A DNA stretch of 16,910 bases from Bacteroidales bacterium UBA1756 (lineage in GTDB: Bacteria > Bacteroidota > Bacteroidia > Bacteroidales > WCHB1-69), in contig DCHI01000062.1 of the NCBI GenBank assembly GCA_002314795.1, positions 8,582-25,491 on the forward strand, written 5' to 3'. Numbering within the stretch: position 1 is the first letter of the stretch; each line of letters starts with the position of its first letter. The notes beneath the pieces are model-generated. The model was not told the origin of the DNA, made no database searches, and saw only the letters and a program-made list of their open reading frames with translations. The translations under genes were made by a program, and so were the position numbers. Of this stretch, positions 6,339 through 14,348 are shown piece after piece.

Positions 6339-8816
6339 TTGAAAAGGACAATCATTGCAGCACTTTTTATCGCGGGCTTCATCGGAAGTACCTTGGCGCA
6401 AAGTGTTCTTTTCAAGGGAAACATCAGCGACAAATTCGGCAATCCAGTTGATAACGTGGTAGTTGCTTCCATTCACGATGAAAACAGCACGACCATTTCC
6501 ACGGAAAAAGGTGATTTTTCGCTGTCCATTCCGGCCAACCGGCGCGTAGATATCCTGTTTCGGCGCGTCTCCTACCGCGACACCCTCATTTCCGTCAAGT
6601 TGCACAAAGGTGCCGACACACTTTTCCACATCGTTATGGAGACATCGGGACAAATGCTTTCTGCCGTATCCGTGACTGAGTCGTACAATGATTCCTACAC
6701 CCGAATCAATCCGCAGCTTTCGTACAAGATGCCCTCCCCTACTGGCGGCGTGGAAGCCCTCATCAAATCGATGCCGGGAACTTCTTCCACCAATGAACTT
6801 AGCAGCCAGTACAATGTTCGAGGCGGAAATTACGACGAAAACCTCATCTTTGTCAATGACATACAGATTTACAGACCGTTTCTCATTCGCAGCGCCCAAC
6901 AAGAGGGACTCAGCTTCGTCAATCTGGATTTGACGCAGAATGTCAAATTTTCCGCAGGTGGTTTTGAGGCCAAATACGGTGATAAAATGTCGTCGGTTTT
7001 GGACGTAGAATACAAGAAACCAACTGGTTACGGAGGTTCCATCACTGCAAGTTTTCTCGGAGCTTCGGCACACGCGGAAGGCAATGTCAACAACAAATTC
7101 ACCTATCTTGTAGGAATACGTTACAAGACAAACAGTTACGTTCTCAAGTCAATGGAAACCAAGGGAACGTACAAGCCGAACTTCTTTGATACGCAAATGC
7201 TTCTCACGTGGAAGTTGGCGCCCAAGTGGAGTTTGGACCTTTTAGGCAATTTTTCAAGAAACAATTACAAGTACATTCCGGAAGATCGGGAAACCAATTT
7301 CGGAACATTTGCCAATTCGCAGCGCCTTACCATTTACTTTGACGGACAAGAAGTTGACCAGTACGAGAACTACCTCGGCGGGCTAACTTTGTCATTCAAT
7401 CCGAACAAACGCGACCTGTACCGTCTTATAGTATCTTCCTATTATGCCAAAGAATCAGAGACTTACGATTTGCAAAGTCAGTATTGGCTCAGCGACATCG
7501 AAGCCAATATGGGAAGTTCGGGAAGCGACATTGCGGAAGTGACGGACGTACGCGGCTACGGTACATTTTTGGAACACGCCCGCAACCGACTCACCTCCGT
7601 CGTTACCGCGATTGACTTGCGGGGTCAACACACTTTTCCCTCCAACAGGATTGACTGGGGTGTCAAGGCACAAAACGAAATCATCAACGACCAGATCAAG
7701 GAGTGGGCGCTAACAGACTCCAGCGGCTACACGTTGCCGTGCATTCAGACGCATCCCGGAATTGCAGTCAGCAGCGACGACCCGTCACGACTTCTTCTGT
7801 TCGGTTCCTACTTAGTATCTAATAATCAGCTCAATACGTGGCGAATGACCGGCTTTGTCCAATCCAACTGGACCATCGACGATGACGGAGAGTTTGTACT
7901 CAACAGCGGGTTGCGAGCCCATTACTGGACTTTCAACAACGAGTTCACCGTATCACCGCGCTTCATTCTTTCCTACACACCGCAATGGAAACACCAATGG
8001 GTTTTCCGATTGAAAGCCGGAAGTTACTATCAACCAGCGTTCTACAGAGAAATGCGCCGTCCGGACGGAAGCATCAACGAACACATCAAATCGCAGCACT
8101 CCTACCAGGTGGCGCTGTCGGGAGACTACAGTTTCAAAATGTGGAACCGGCCTTTCAAACTCAGTGCCGAGGCCTATTACAAGTACTTGACGAACCTGAT
8201 TTCGTACAGCGTTGATAATGTGCAGATTATCTATTCCGGGGAAAACGATGCCAAAGGTTACGCTACGGGGTTGGATGTAAAACTGAGTGGCGAATTTATC
8301 CGCGGCGCCGAATCGTGGATTTCTTTCTCTTTGATGAAAACGGCAGAAGACCTACTGCACGACTTTTACTATGACGCCGACGGAAATTATGTGGAACCCG
8401 GCTACATCCCCCGTCCAACGGACCAACGTTTTTCCATCAACATCTTCTTCCAGGACCACGTCCCGTTCTATACACCGCTCCGCGTACACCTGAACTTTGT
8501 TTTCGCAAGTGGCCTGCCCTACGGCGCTCCCAACACCGAACGGTATCAGCAAACGCTCCGTATGCCGTGGTACCGCCGCGTGGATGTCGGCTTTTCGTAT
8601 ATGTTTTTGGAACAGAGCCGCGACCGTATGAAACACAAAAGCGCCTTCATCCGTTCCATCAAAAATGCCGGACTTTATCTTGAAGTATTCAACATCTTAG
8701 GAATCAACAACGTTTCCTCATACATTTGGATTACGGACATCAACAACACACAAACGGCCGTTCCCAATTACTTAACGCCACGACTCATTAATCTCAAATT
8801 GGCGATTGAATGGTAA
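6339..8816 (+). CDS. TonB-dependent receptor with N-terminal carboxypeptidase-like regulatory domain
   Basis: An 825-residue outer-membrane beta-barrel that probably takes up a ligand using TonB/ExbBD energy; the ligand is unknown. Residues 1-20 form a signal peptide (KR, hydrophobic core, cleavage after LA). Residues about 22-105 are the carboxypeptidase-D regulatory-like domain (GNISDKFGNPVDNVVV). The plug follows, with AQSGGVEAL-like spacing in GGVEALIKSMPG, YNVRGGNYDENLIFVND and FSAGGFEAKYGDKMSSVLDV. Barrel strands run from about 235 to the end, finishing in an aromatic residue (EW). The start is TTG 6339, because an in-frame stop lies at 6330-6332 and no ATG gives a signal peptide. No SusD-like partner is adjacent, so it is not a typical polysaccharide-utilisation SusC. 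Confidence 0.93.
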   Translation: MKRTIIAALFIAGFIGSTLAQSVLFKGNISDKFGNPVDNVVVASIHDENSTTISTEKGDFSLSIPANRRVDILFRRVSYRDTLISVKLHKGADTLFHIVMETSGQMLSAVSVTESYNDSYTRINPQLSYKMPSPTGGVEALIKSMPGTSSTNELSSQYNVRGGNYDENLIFVNDIQIYRPFLIRSAQQEGLSFVNLDLTQNVKFSAGGFEAKYGDKMSSVLDVEYKKPTGYGGSITASFLGASAHAEGNVNNKFTYLVGIRYKTNSYVLKSMETKGTYKPNFFDTQMLLTWKLAPKWSLDLLGNFSRNNYKYIPEDRETNFGTFANSQRLTIYFDGQEVDQYENYLGGLTLSFNPNKRDLYRLIVSSYYAKESETYDLQSQYWLSDIEANMGSSGSDIAEVTDVRGYGTFLEHARNRLTSVVTAIDLRGQHTFPSNRIDWGVKAQNEIINDQIKEWALTDSSGYTLPCIQTHPGIAVSSDDPSRLLLFGSYLVSNNQLNTWRMTGFVQSNWTIDDDGEFVLNSGLRAHYWTFNNEFTVSPRFILSYTPQWKHQWVFRLKAGSYYQPAFYREMRRPDGSINEHIKSQHSYQVALSGDYSFKMWNRPFKLSAEAYYKYLTNLISYSVDNVQIIYSGENDAKGYATGLDVKLSGEFIRGAESWISFSLMKTAEDLLHDFYYDADGNYVEPGYIPRPTDQRFSINIFFQDHVPFYTPLRVHLNFVFASGLPYGAPNTERYQQTLRMPWYRRVDVGFSYMFLEQSRDRMKHKSAFIRSIKNAGLYLEVFNILGINNVSSYIWITDINNTQTAVPNYLTPRLINLKLAIEW

Positions 8817-8844
8817 TGTTTATTTATAAAAAAATTGCAATCCA

Positions 8845-10266
8845 TTGAAAATCATAATTATAGGAGCAGGATTAGGAGGACTTGAGAGCGGTTATCTGCT
8901 ATCAAAAGCGGGTCACGATGTTTGCGTTCTTGAAAAAAATCCAAAGCCGGGGGGCTGCTTGCAAACCTTTCAACGCGGGAACTGCACTTTTGACACCGGT
9001 TTTCATTACGTCGGCGGGCTATGCGAAGGCGACGTCCTTCATCCATTTTTCAAAGAATTAGGATTATTACAACTTCCTTGGCATCAATTAGATACAGATT
9101 GTTTTGATGAAGTCTTATGGAACGGACAATCTTACGGCTTTGCCAACGGCTATGAGAACTTTTCCAAAAAGATGTCAGAATATTTTCCCAAAGAGGAAAA
9201 ATCTTTTCAGACGTACGTTCAACTGCTGAGACAAATTGCTGACTGTTTGGCACAAAACGATGGCGCAAATCTCTTGGAAGCAAAAACTGCCGAATTTCTT
9301 AGTCAATCCGCCTACCATTTTTTACAAAAGGAATTTTCAGACAGCACAGTCAGAAACGTTTTGTCGGGGACATCTTTAAAAATGGAATTGAACGAGATGA
9401 CGCCACTTTACATTTTTGCACAGAGCAACGGGAGCTATTTGCAGAGCGCCTGGCGTCTGAAGGGAGGCGGGCACCAGATTATCGACGCCCTCGCAAAAGG
9501 TATTATTTCAAACGGAGGGAAAGTTATTACTAATGCAGAAGTAACTGGTTTTAAAGTAAATAGCGATTCTATAGATGGTGTCATCATCAATACAAAAGAG
9601 ACGATGAACTGCGATGCGGTTGTTTCAGACATTCACCCCGCCGTTCTGCTGCCCTTACTTCCAGACGGAGTCGTCCGCAAGGTTCATACAAAAAGAGTCT
9701 GCGCTCTTCGTAATAGTGCGGGAATGTTCACCGCGCATCTGAAACTAAAACCCGGGAAAGTTGCTTATCGGAATCGCAATATTTTCATCCACGAAGCGAG
9801 CAATCTTTGGCACGAGATTCCGTCAATGAAATCGGTTTGCGTCCACTTTTCAGTTCCGGAAAGCGGCAATTCGGCTCAGAGTATCGATCTGTTCACCCCG
9901 ATGGAATGGTCGGATGTGGCGCGGTTTGCGGATACGAAGCGCGGACAAAGGGGAAGTGAGTACGAGGAATTCAAGGCGCAAACGGCACAGCGTCTCATCC
10001 AAACGGCACAGTCTTATCTTCCTGATTTAAAAGGAAATATAGAATCCATTTATACTTCCACGCCCCTCACCTACCGCGACTACACGGGCACGTACGAAGG
10101 CAGCGCATTTGGGATTTTAAAAGACTATGACCGATTATTAGCGACTATGCTTCCTTTACAAGCGCCTGCCGCCAACCTTTACTATACGGGACAGAATGTG
10201 AATTTTCACGGCGTTCTCGGAGTCACGTTCACGGCAAAGGCGTTAGCCGCAGAACTTTGCAAGTAA
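8845..10266 (+). CDS. FAD-dependent oxidoreductase, phytoene desaturase / retinol saturase-like
   Basis: A 473-residue flavoprotein of the CrtI/CrtISO/RetSat group, enzymes that oxidise, isomerise or reduce polyenes and related lipids; the actual substrate is unknown. The N-terminus is the dinucleotide-binding fold IIIIGAGLGGLESGYLL, then VLEKNPKPGGCLQTF (ribose-binding Glu and the GG motif) and DTGFHYVGG. The C-terminus has the second FAD motif NLYYTGQNVNFHGVLGV (about 447-463). The start is TTG 8845, 28 bases after the receptor gene; it places the GxGxxG at the expected position and no ATG does. No carotenoid genes (crtB, crtE) are visible. Its TAA at 10264-10266 touches the stop codon of the opposing permease gene. 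Confidence 0.87.
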   Translation: MKIIIIGAGLGGLESGYLLSKAGHDVCVLEKNPKPGGCLQTFQRGNCTFDTGFHYVGGLCEGDVLHPFFKELGLLQLPWHQLDTDCFDEVLWNGQSYGFANGYENFSKKMSEYFPKEEKSFQTYVQLLRQIADCLAQNDGANLLEAKTAEFLSQSAYHFLQKEFSDSTVRNVLSGTSLKMELNEMTPLYIFAQSNGSYLQSAWRLKGGGHQIIDALAKGIISNGGKVITNAEVTGFKVNSDSIDGVIINTKETMNCDAVVSDIHPAVLLPLLPDGVVRKVHTKRVCALRNSAGMFTAHLKLKPGKVAYRNRNIFIHEASNLWHEIPSMKSVCVHFSVPESGNSAQSIDLFTPMEWSDVARFADTKRGQRGSEYEEFKAQTAQRLIQTAQSYLPDLKGNIESIYTSTPLTYRDYTGTYEGSAFGILKDYDRLLATMLPLQAPAANLYYTGQNVNFHGVLGVTFTAKALAAELCK

Positions 10267-11346
10267 TTAGGCCGCGGACTGCACACGCGGATCCAACCAT
10301 CCATAAATGATGTCAACAACAATGTTGATAATCACCAAGATAACGGAAACATACAGCAACGAACCCATCACAACCGGGAAATCGTATTTGTCGAGGGCAT
10401 CCACAATAACCACGCCCATTCCTTTCCAATCGAAAATATATTCCACGAAAACAGCACCGGCGAGCAACGAAGCGAGCCAGCCAGAAATGGCAGTAACCAC
10501 CGGATTGAGGGCGTTTTTCAACGTGTGTCGCCACATAATAGCGGCGGGGGCAACGCCTTTGGCCCGGGCCGTACGAATGTAATCCTGAGACAGAACATCC
10601 AAAACGGAATTCTTTGTCAGTTCAATCACTATAGCTAACGGACGAATACCGAGGGTGAGTGCCGGAAGAATTATGTTTTTCAAATCCAAATACTGACCAC
10701 ATCCGTAATTATCTACAGAATAGAGACTTCCGAACATACTGAGTCCCGTGTAATCAGCCAAAAGGAAAGCAAAAATCCAAGCAAAAAGAATAGCGGCAAA
10801 AAACGACGGCACGGACATTCCCAACACGGAAACCAACAAAGCCGACTTGTCAAACCACGTTCCTTTGTAGATAGCACACAAAACACCGATAAAAATGCCA
10901 ACCACGATGGCAAAAATGATGGAAACGACGGCCAGGAGAACCGTCTTCGGAAATGCTTCCGCAATGATTTCAGCCACAGGACGTTTGCTCTGATACGACC
11001 TTCTCAGGTACGGCGTTTTCAGCACTATAGCGGATTCCGAAAAAGAGATGATTTTTTTGTAATGATAATTTTCATCATTCAAAAAAAAGAAGGATGATGC
11101 ATCGTCAGTTCTGTGCCACGAAATCGGAGAAAGGTCGTTGAGATAAGCAAGGTACTGAATACCGACTGGCAAATCCAAACCCATCTCCTTGCGAATGGCC
11201 TCCTCGGTTGCGATATCACTTCGCTGCCCCATCATCATTCGTGCCGGATCACTCGGCAAAATGGTGAACAGGAAAAACACCAACGTGATTACGCCGAACA
11301 TCAGCAGCAATCCGTAACCGATTCTTTTTAAAATGAAACGATACAC
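10267..11346 (-). CDS. ABC transporter permease, DppB/OppB type (orphan)
   Basis: Inner-membrane permease of the peptide/nickel class (binding-protein-dependent importers). The 359 residues begin with a membrane segment (about 8-30) and the typical ILPSDPARMMMG. About 75 soluble residues follow, longer than usual, then further membrane segments and the EAA cytoplasmic loop (DYIRTARAKGVAPAAIMWRH) that contacts the ATPase. The C-terminus ends in YGWLDPRV. The start is GTG at 11346-11344, 12 bases after the response regulator stop, so it probably belongs to the kinase-regulator operon. Its usual partners (DppC-like permease, ATPases, binding protein) are not in the window. Its stop codon at 10267-10269 abuts that of the convergent flavoprotein gene with no spacer. 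Confidence 0.92.
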   Translation of the reverse strand: MYRFILKRIGYGLLLMFGVITLVFFLFTILPSDPARMMMGQRSDIATEEAIRKEMGLDLPVGIQYLAYLNDLSPISWHRTDDASSFFFLNDENYHYKKIISFSESAIVLKTPYLRRSYQSKRPVAEIIAEAFPKTVLLAVVSIIFAIVVGIFIGVLCAIYKGTWFDKSALLVSVLGMSVPSFFAAILFAWIFAFLLADYTGLSMFGSLYSVDNYGCGQYLDLKNIILPALTLGIRPLAIVIELTKNSVLDVLSQDYIRTARAKGVAPAAIMWRHTLKNALNPVVTAISGWLASLLAGAVFVEYIFDWKGMGVVIVDALDKYDFPVVMGSLLYVSVILVIINIVVDIIYGWLDPRVQSAA

Positions 11347-11358
11347 AATAAAAAAGTC

Positions 11359-12045
11359 CTACATCACTAATTTGAACCCGACGCCGTGAACGTTGATAAT
11401 TTTCACACCCGGTTCATCCTTGAAATACTTACGCAACTTCGTGATATAGACGTCCATCGTACGAGCATTGTAGAAACTATCATCACCCCATATTTTTTTG
11501 AGAGCAAAGCCACGTTCCAAAACCTCATTCTTTTTTTGCACCAGCATCGTCAAGACTTCGGTTTCACGAGTAGAAATCTTAATTTCAGAATCACCTTTCA
11601 CCAAAAGCTGACGGGTAGCATCGAATGTGACCCCTCCTATTTGATAAACAGTTACATTCTTTTCTTCGCTTTTGCCGGCGCGACGGAGGGCGGCCTGGAT
11701 GCGAGCCAAAAGGACATCCCAATCAAATGGTTTGGCAATGTAATCGTCACCGATGCTCAAACCTTCCACAATATCGTCGGTCTGGCTTTTTGCCGTAAGA
11801 AAGATGATGGGGATATTGGAATCCATTTTGCGAATGCTTTTAGCCAAAGTGAAACCATCTTGAATCGGCATCATCACATCCACGAGACAGATGTCAAAAT
11901 TGTTACCGGTGCAAAACATTTCGTAAGCGACCTCGCCATTATTGGCGTGTGAGATTTCAAAATTCTTGGCTGTCAGGTAAGTACAAATTACTTTTCCCAA
12001 ATTCACGTCATCCTCGGCTAAGAGTATTCTATATTTTTTTTCCAT
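11359..12045 (-). CDS. OmpR-family response regulator, RprY-like
   Basis: A 228-residue DNA-binding regulator. The receiver domain (about 5-122) has the acidic pocket Glu11-Asp12-Asp13, phospho-acceptor Asp56 in VDVMMP, Thr84 in FLTAK and Lys105 in KPF. The winged-helix domain (about 130-228) includes ISTRETEVL and NARTMDVYITKLRK, close to RprY of Bacteroides. One feature is odd: before the lysine the sequence is GDDYIAKPF where OmpR-type receivers have GADDY, so Thr-to-Lys spacing is 21 rather than 22 residues. The kinase gene ends 6 bases upstream of this ATG, so the pair is certainly co-transcribed. Target genes are unknown; the downstream permease may be one. Confidence 0.95.
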   Translation of the reverse strand: MEKKYRILLAEDDVNLGKVICTYLTAKNFEISHANNGEVAYEMFCTGNNFDICLVDVMMPIQDGFTLAKSIRKMDSNIPIIFLTAKSQTDDIVEGLSIGDDYIAKPFDWDVLLARIQAALRRAGKSEEKNVTVYQIGGVTFDATRQLLVKGDSEIKISTRETEVLTMLVQKKNEVLERGFALKKIWGDDSFYNARTMDVYITKLRKYFKDEPGVKIINVHGVGFKLVM

Positions 12046-12051
12046 AACTAA

Positions 12052-13530
12052 TTATTTTAAAGGAAGACTAACGATAAACGTGCTTCCGATGTTCAATTCA
12101 CTTTCAACGGAGATATGACCTCCGTGTTTCTGGACAATTTTTTTCACATAATGAAGACCCAAACCGTACCCCTTCACGTCGTGGATATTTCCTTTGGGGA
12201 CACGATAAAACTCGTCAAAAACGTGACGAAGACTTTTCTTGGGAATTCCGATTCCGTTATCCTTCACCCGTATTTCCAGATTGCGTTTCACATTTTTAGT
12301 AGAAATCTCGATGATGGGTTCTTTCTGAGCATATTTCAAAGCATTCTCAATCAGATTAACCAGAATGCTTTCAATGTGCGTCGGGTCACCGATAATCGTT
12401 GGCACCGATGCGTCCAGATGGGTAATAATCTGCCCGTGACTATTGGAAACCTGCAACGAAATATTCGCAATAATGGAATTAAGAATGTCGTGAACATTTA
12501 TCTTTTCCGAAACAATCTGCAGCTGTCCCCTCTTCAATCTTGCCAACTGTAAAATGTTGGTGACCATCTTTTTAAGACGGTCATTTTCCGCTTGAATAAT
12601 GGAAGTATAAGAAAGGAGGACATCTTTGTCATTCTGGATGGACGTGTCCGTCATAGCCTGGCACGCCAACGAGATGGTGGCTATCGGTGTTTTAAACTCG
12701 TGCGTAATATTGTTGATAAAATCATTTTTAACATCCTCGTTGATTTTTTGTTGGCTCAACGACAAAATCAAAAGCGCAATGAGGAAAGTGATGGCCAATA
12801 GAATTCCGATGATCGGGTACAATATGGAACGCATATTTTTCATATAGAAAGCGCGTTCGGAAGGAAAATAGAGAATGAAGTAGTGAGATATGGAACGTTC
12901 TCCATTTTTAGTCAAAGCGAAAACGTAGCCTTTGTTAAGCATCTCTGGATTAGAAAGGCGGGGCGGAATAACGAAGCAATTTTCAGGCAAATTATAGATA
13001 CAGAAATCGAAATCAACAGGCAATTTATTTATAAACAACACATTATAAATAAAATTTTCCAACGAATCCTTATCAACATTGGACAGAATAAGATCTGAAA
13101 ACGCTTGCAATTCGGCACTGTCATTTGCCGTCAGAATGGGGACGGAAAGAAGACTGTCTTGGGAAAGGGTATCGGAATTATTGGCAAGGAACGTTGTATC
13201 CTTGTGCAGAACGACCGTGTTGCCGTTATAGTCAATCGTAGTCTCATTGATGAGGGCAACTGGCTGTTTATCAAAGAGAAAAGTCTGCTTGGTATGTGTA
13301 TTAGAGGAATCTGCTACCGAAACAGTTTTCTTGTCAACCTTCTTGTTCAAATCATCATTGATATACTGAACGATTTCTTTTCCCACGGTCAGTATGTTTC
13401 CGGTGAAAGCGGTCTTTTGCGTTTTTTCGGCCTCCACGTAAAGATGATACACATTGACAGACAAAATGATGACAGTCACAATCAAGGCCAACAGGCCCAA
13501 TACCACAAAAACTACGCGTCTTTTTTTCAT
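12052..13530 (-). CDS. sensor histidine kinase, RprX-like
   Basis: A 492-residue inner-membrane kinase for the adjacent regulator. Transmembrane helix 1 (about 6-28) and helix 2 (about 235-258) enclose a periplasmic sensor region of about 205 residues that I cannot assign to a known domain. It continues with HisKA (NDFINNITHEFKTP, phospho-accepting His277) and the HATPase domain: N box LVNLIENALKY (390-400), G1 DNGIGIP (424-430), F box VFDEFYRVP (437-445), G2 GYGLGLHY (454-461). I chose ATG 13530 (MKKRR, directly before helix 1) over an in-frame start at 13584, because a -7 element at 13547-13554 falls inside the longer version. It is divergent from the DUF4290 gene. Confidence 0.94.
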   Translation of the reverse strand: MKKRRVVFVVLGLLALIVTVIILSVNVYHLYVEAEKTQKTAFTGNILTVGKEIVQYINDDLNKKVDKKTVSVADSSNTHTKQTFLFDKQPVALINETTIDYNGNTVVLHKDTTFLANNSDTLSQDSLLSVPILTANDSAELQAFSDLILSNVDKDSLENFIYNVLFINKLPVDFDFCIYNLPENCFVIPPRLSNPEMLNKGYVFALTKNGERSISHYFILYFPSERAFYMKNMRSILYPIIGILLAITFLIALLILSLSQQKINEDVKNDFINNITHEFKTPIATISLACQAMTDTSIQNDKDVLLSYTSIIQAENDRLKKMVTNILQLARLKRGQLQIVSEKINVHDILNSIIANISLQVSNSHGQIITHLDASVPTIIGDPTHIESILVNLIENALKYAQKEPIIEISTKNVKRNLEIRVKDNGIGIPKKSLRHVFDEFYRVPKGNIHDVKGYGLGLHYVKKIVQKHGGHISVESELNIGSTFIVSLPLK

Positions 13531-13546
13531 ATCAGCAAAAAACGCG

Positions 13547-13554
13547 CAAAGATA
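13547..13554 (-). promoter_or_regulatory. -7 element for the kinase-regulator operon
   Basis: On the minus strand the sequence reads TATCTTTG, a full match to TAnnTTTG, 16 bases before the kinase ATG at 13530. No exact TTG lies 19 bases further upstream; the nearest candidate is CTG at 13572-13574 with a 17-base spacer, so the -33 side is weak. Confidence 0.6.
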
Positions 13555-13631
13555 CGATAAATTACAAAAAACAGATTGAGACAATAATTTTTTTTATTTA
13601 CACAAGAAGCTGATAATTGATTGGAATTAAG

Positions 13632-13639
13632 TATTTTTG
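13632..13639 (+). promoter_or_regulatory. -7 element for DUF4290 and the ABC export operon
   Basis: TATTTTTG matches TAnnTTTG and is followed by CCGCC, much like the rpmB promoter. At 19-base spacing upstream there is CTG (13610-13612) rather than TTG. The predicted transcript would start near 13645, leaving a leader of about 14 bases before ATG 13659. It faces away from the kinase promoter, so 13555-13631 is the shared divergent control region. Confidence 0.65.
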
Positions 13640-13658
13640 CCGCCTAATTGAAACAAGT

Positions 13659-14348
13659 ATGTTAGAATACAACACTTCTCGTAACAGTCTCATAATCAGA
13701 GAATACGGTCGGAATATCCAAAAAATGATTGAAGAAGCGGTGAACATCGAAGACCGCACACGACGCAACGAAGTGGCCCGTGCCATTATCAAAACAATGT
13801 CTCACGTCAATCCTGGCGCAGCCAATCAGGGAAATGGGAACATAAATAGTGCCACTGCCAATCTGCCGAAAAAAGAATCTGCCGACTATTGGCACAAATT
13901 GTGGGATCACCTGTTCATCATTTCCGGCTACCAATTGGACGTAGATTCCCCGTTTCCAAAGCCAGAACCGGCGGGAACACAGGAAAAGATGATGCAGCGC
14001 GAGGAGTACAAAAAAGGTGGAATTCAAATTCGCTCCTACGGACGCTATCTTGAAAAAATCATCCAGGAGGTGGCTGGTTATCCGGAGGGAGCCCAAAAAG
14101 AGGAGCTGATTCGCAACATTGCGAACCTTATGAAAAAATTGTACCTCACTTGGAATCGAGATACCGTTGACGATGCACTTATCGCACAGCAACTTACTGA
14201 AATGTCGAATGGAAGGATCACGCTTCCGGCTGACTTCACATTTATTGCCAGTCAAGAACTTTTAGCCAAAGGAAGCGTTGTGAACAATTCGACCAAGAAG
14301 AAAAAGAAGAAGAAGAAAAAGAAGAAGAATCCCACAGAAATAATATGA
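13659..14348 (+). CDS. DUF4290 domain-containing protein
   Basis: A 229-residue member of a Bacteroidota family without known function, predicted soluble and cytoplasmic. Family landmarks are REYGRNIQKMIEEAV (14-28), HKLWDHLFIISGYQLDVD (79-96) and MKKLYLTWNRDTVDDALI (158-175). Residues 13-50 and 124-161 align without gaps (IREYGR against IRSYGR, about 12 of 38 identical), which suggests an internal duplication. The C-terminus has eleven consecutive lysines encoded by AAG/AAA codons (14295-14327). ATG 13659 is chosen over an in-frame start at 13617, because a -7 element at 13632-13639 lies within the longer form. Its TGA overlaps the next ATG as ATGA, so translation of the ABC ATPase is probably coupled. 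I recall the family beside murA in other Bacteroidota; here it leads an ABC pair. Confidence 0.93.
   Translation: MLEYNTSRNSLIIREYGRNIQKMIEEAVNIEDRTRRNEVARAIIKTMSHVNPGAANQGNGNINSATANLPKKESADYWHKLWDHLFIISGYQLDVDSPFPKPEPAGTQEKMMQREEYKKGGIQIRSYGRYLEKIIQEVAGYPEGAQKEELIRNIANLMKKLYLTWNRDTVDDALIAQQLTEMSNGRITLPADFTFIASQELLAKGSVVNNSTKKKKKKKKKKKNPTEII
14295..14327 (+). repeat. polylysine codon tract at the 3' end of the DUF4290 gene
   Basis: Eleven consecutive lysine codons (AAG, AAG, AAA, AAG x4, AAA, AAG x3), a purine-only stretch, end 17 bases before the ATG of the coupled ABC ATPase gene. Basic C-terminal tails of this kind often bind nucleic acid or ribosomes, but no function can be shown from the sequence. 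Confidence 0.85.

Noticed and set aside
6327..7073. Minus-strand open frame of 248 codons opposite the TonB-dependent receptor
   Set aside because: The plus strand encodes the signal peptide, regulatory domain and plug of the receptor here; the antisense translation shows no recognisable motif.
6339..8816. SusC of a polysaccharide-utilisation locus
   Set aside because: No SusD-like lipoprotein, glycoside hydrolase or SusR-type regulator is adjacent; the next gene is a flavoprotein.
13531..13584. Longer start for the sensor kinase
   Set aside because: The extension contains a good -7 promoter element (13547-13554), and the membrane helix begins right after MKKRR at 13530.
13617..13658. Longer start for the DUF4290 protein
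   Set aside because: The extension contains the -7 element TATTTTTG at 13632-13639, and the family begins close to ATG 13659.
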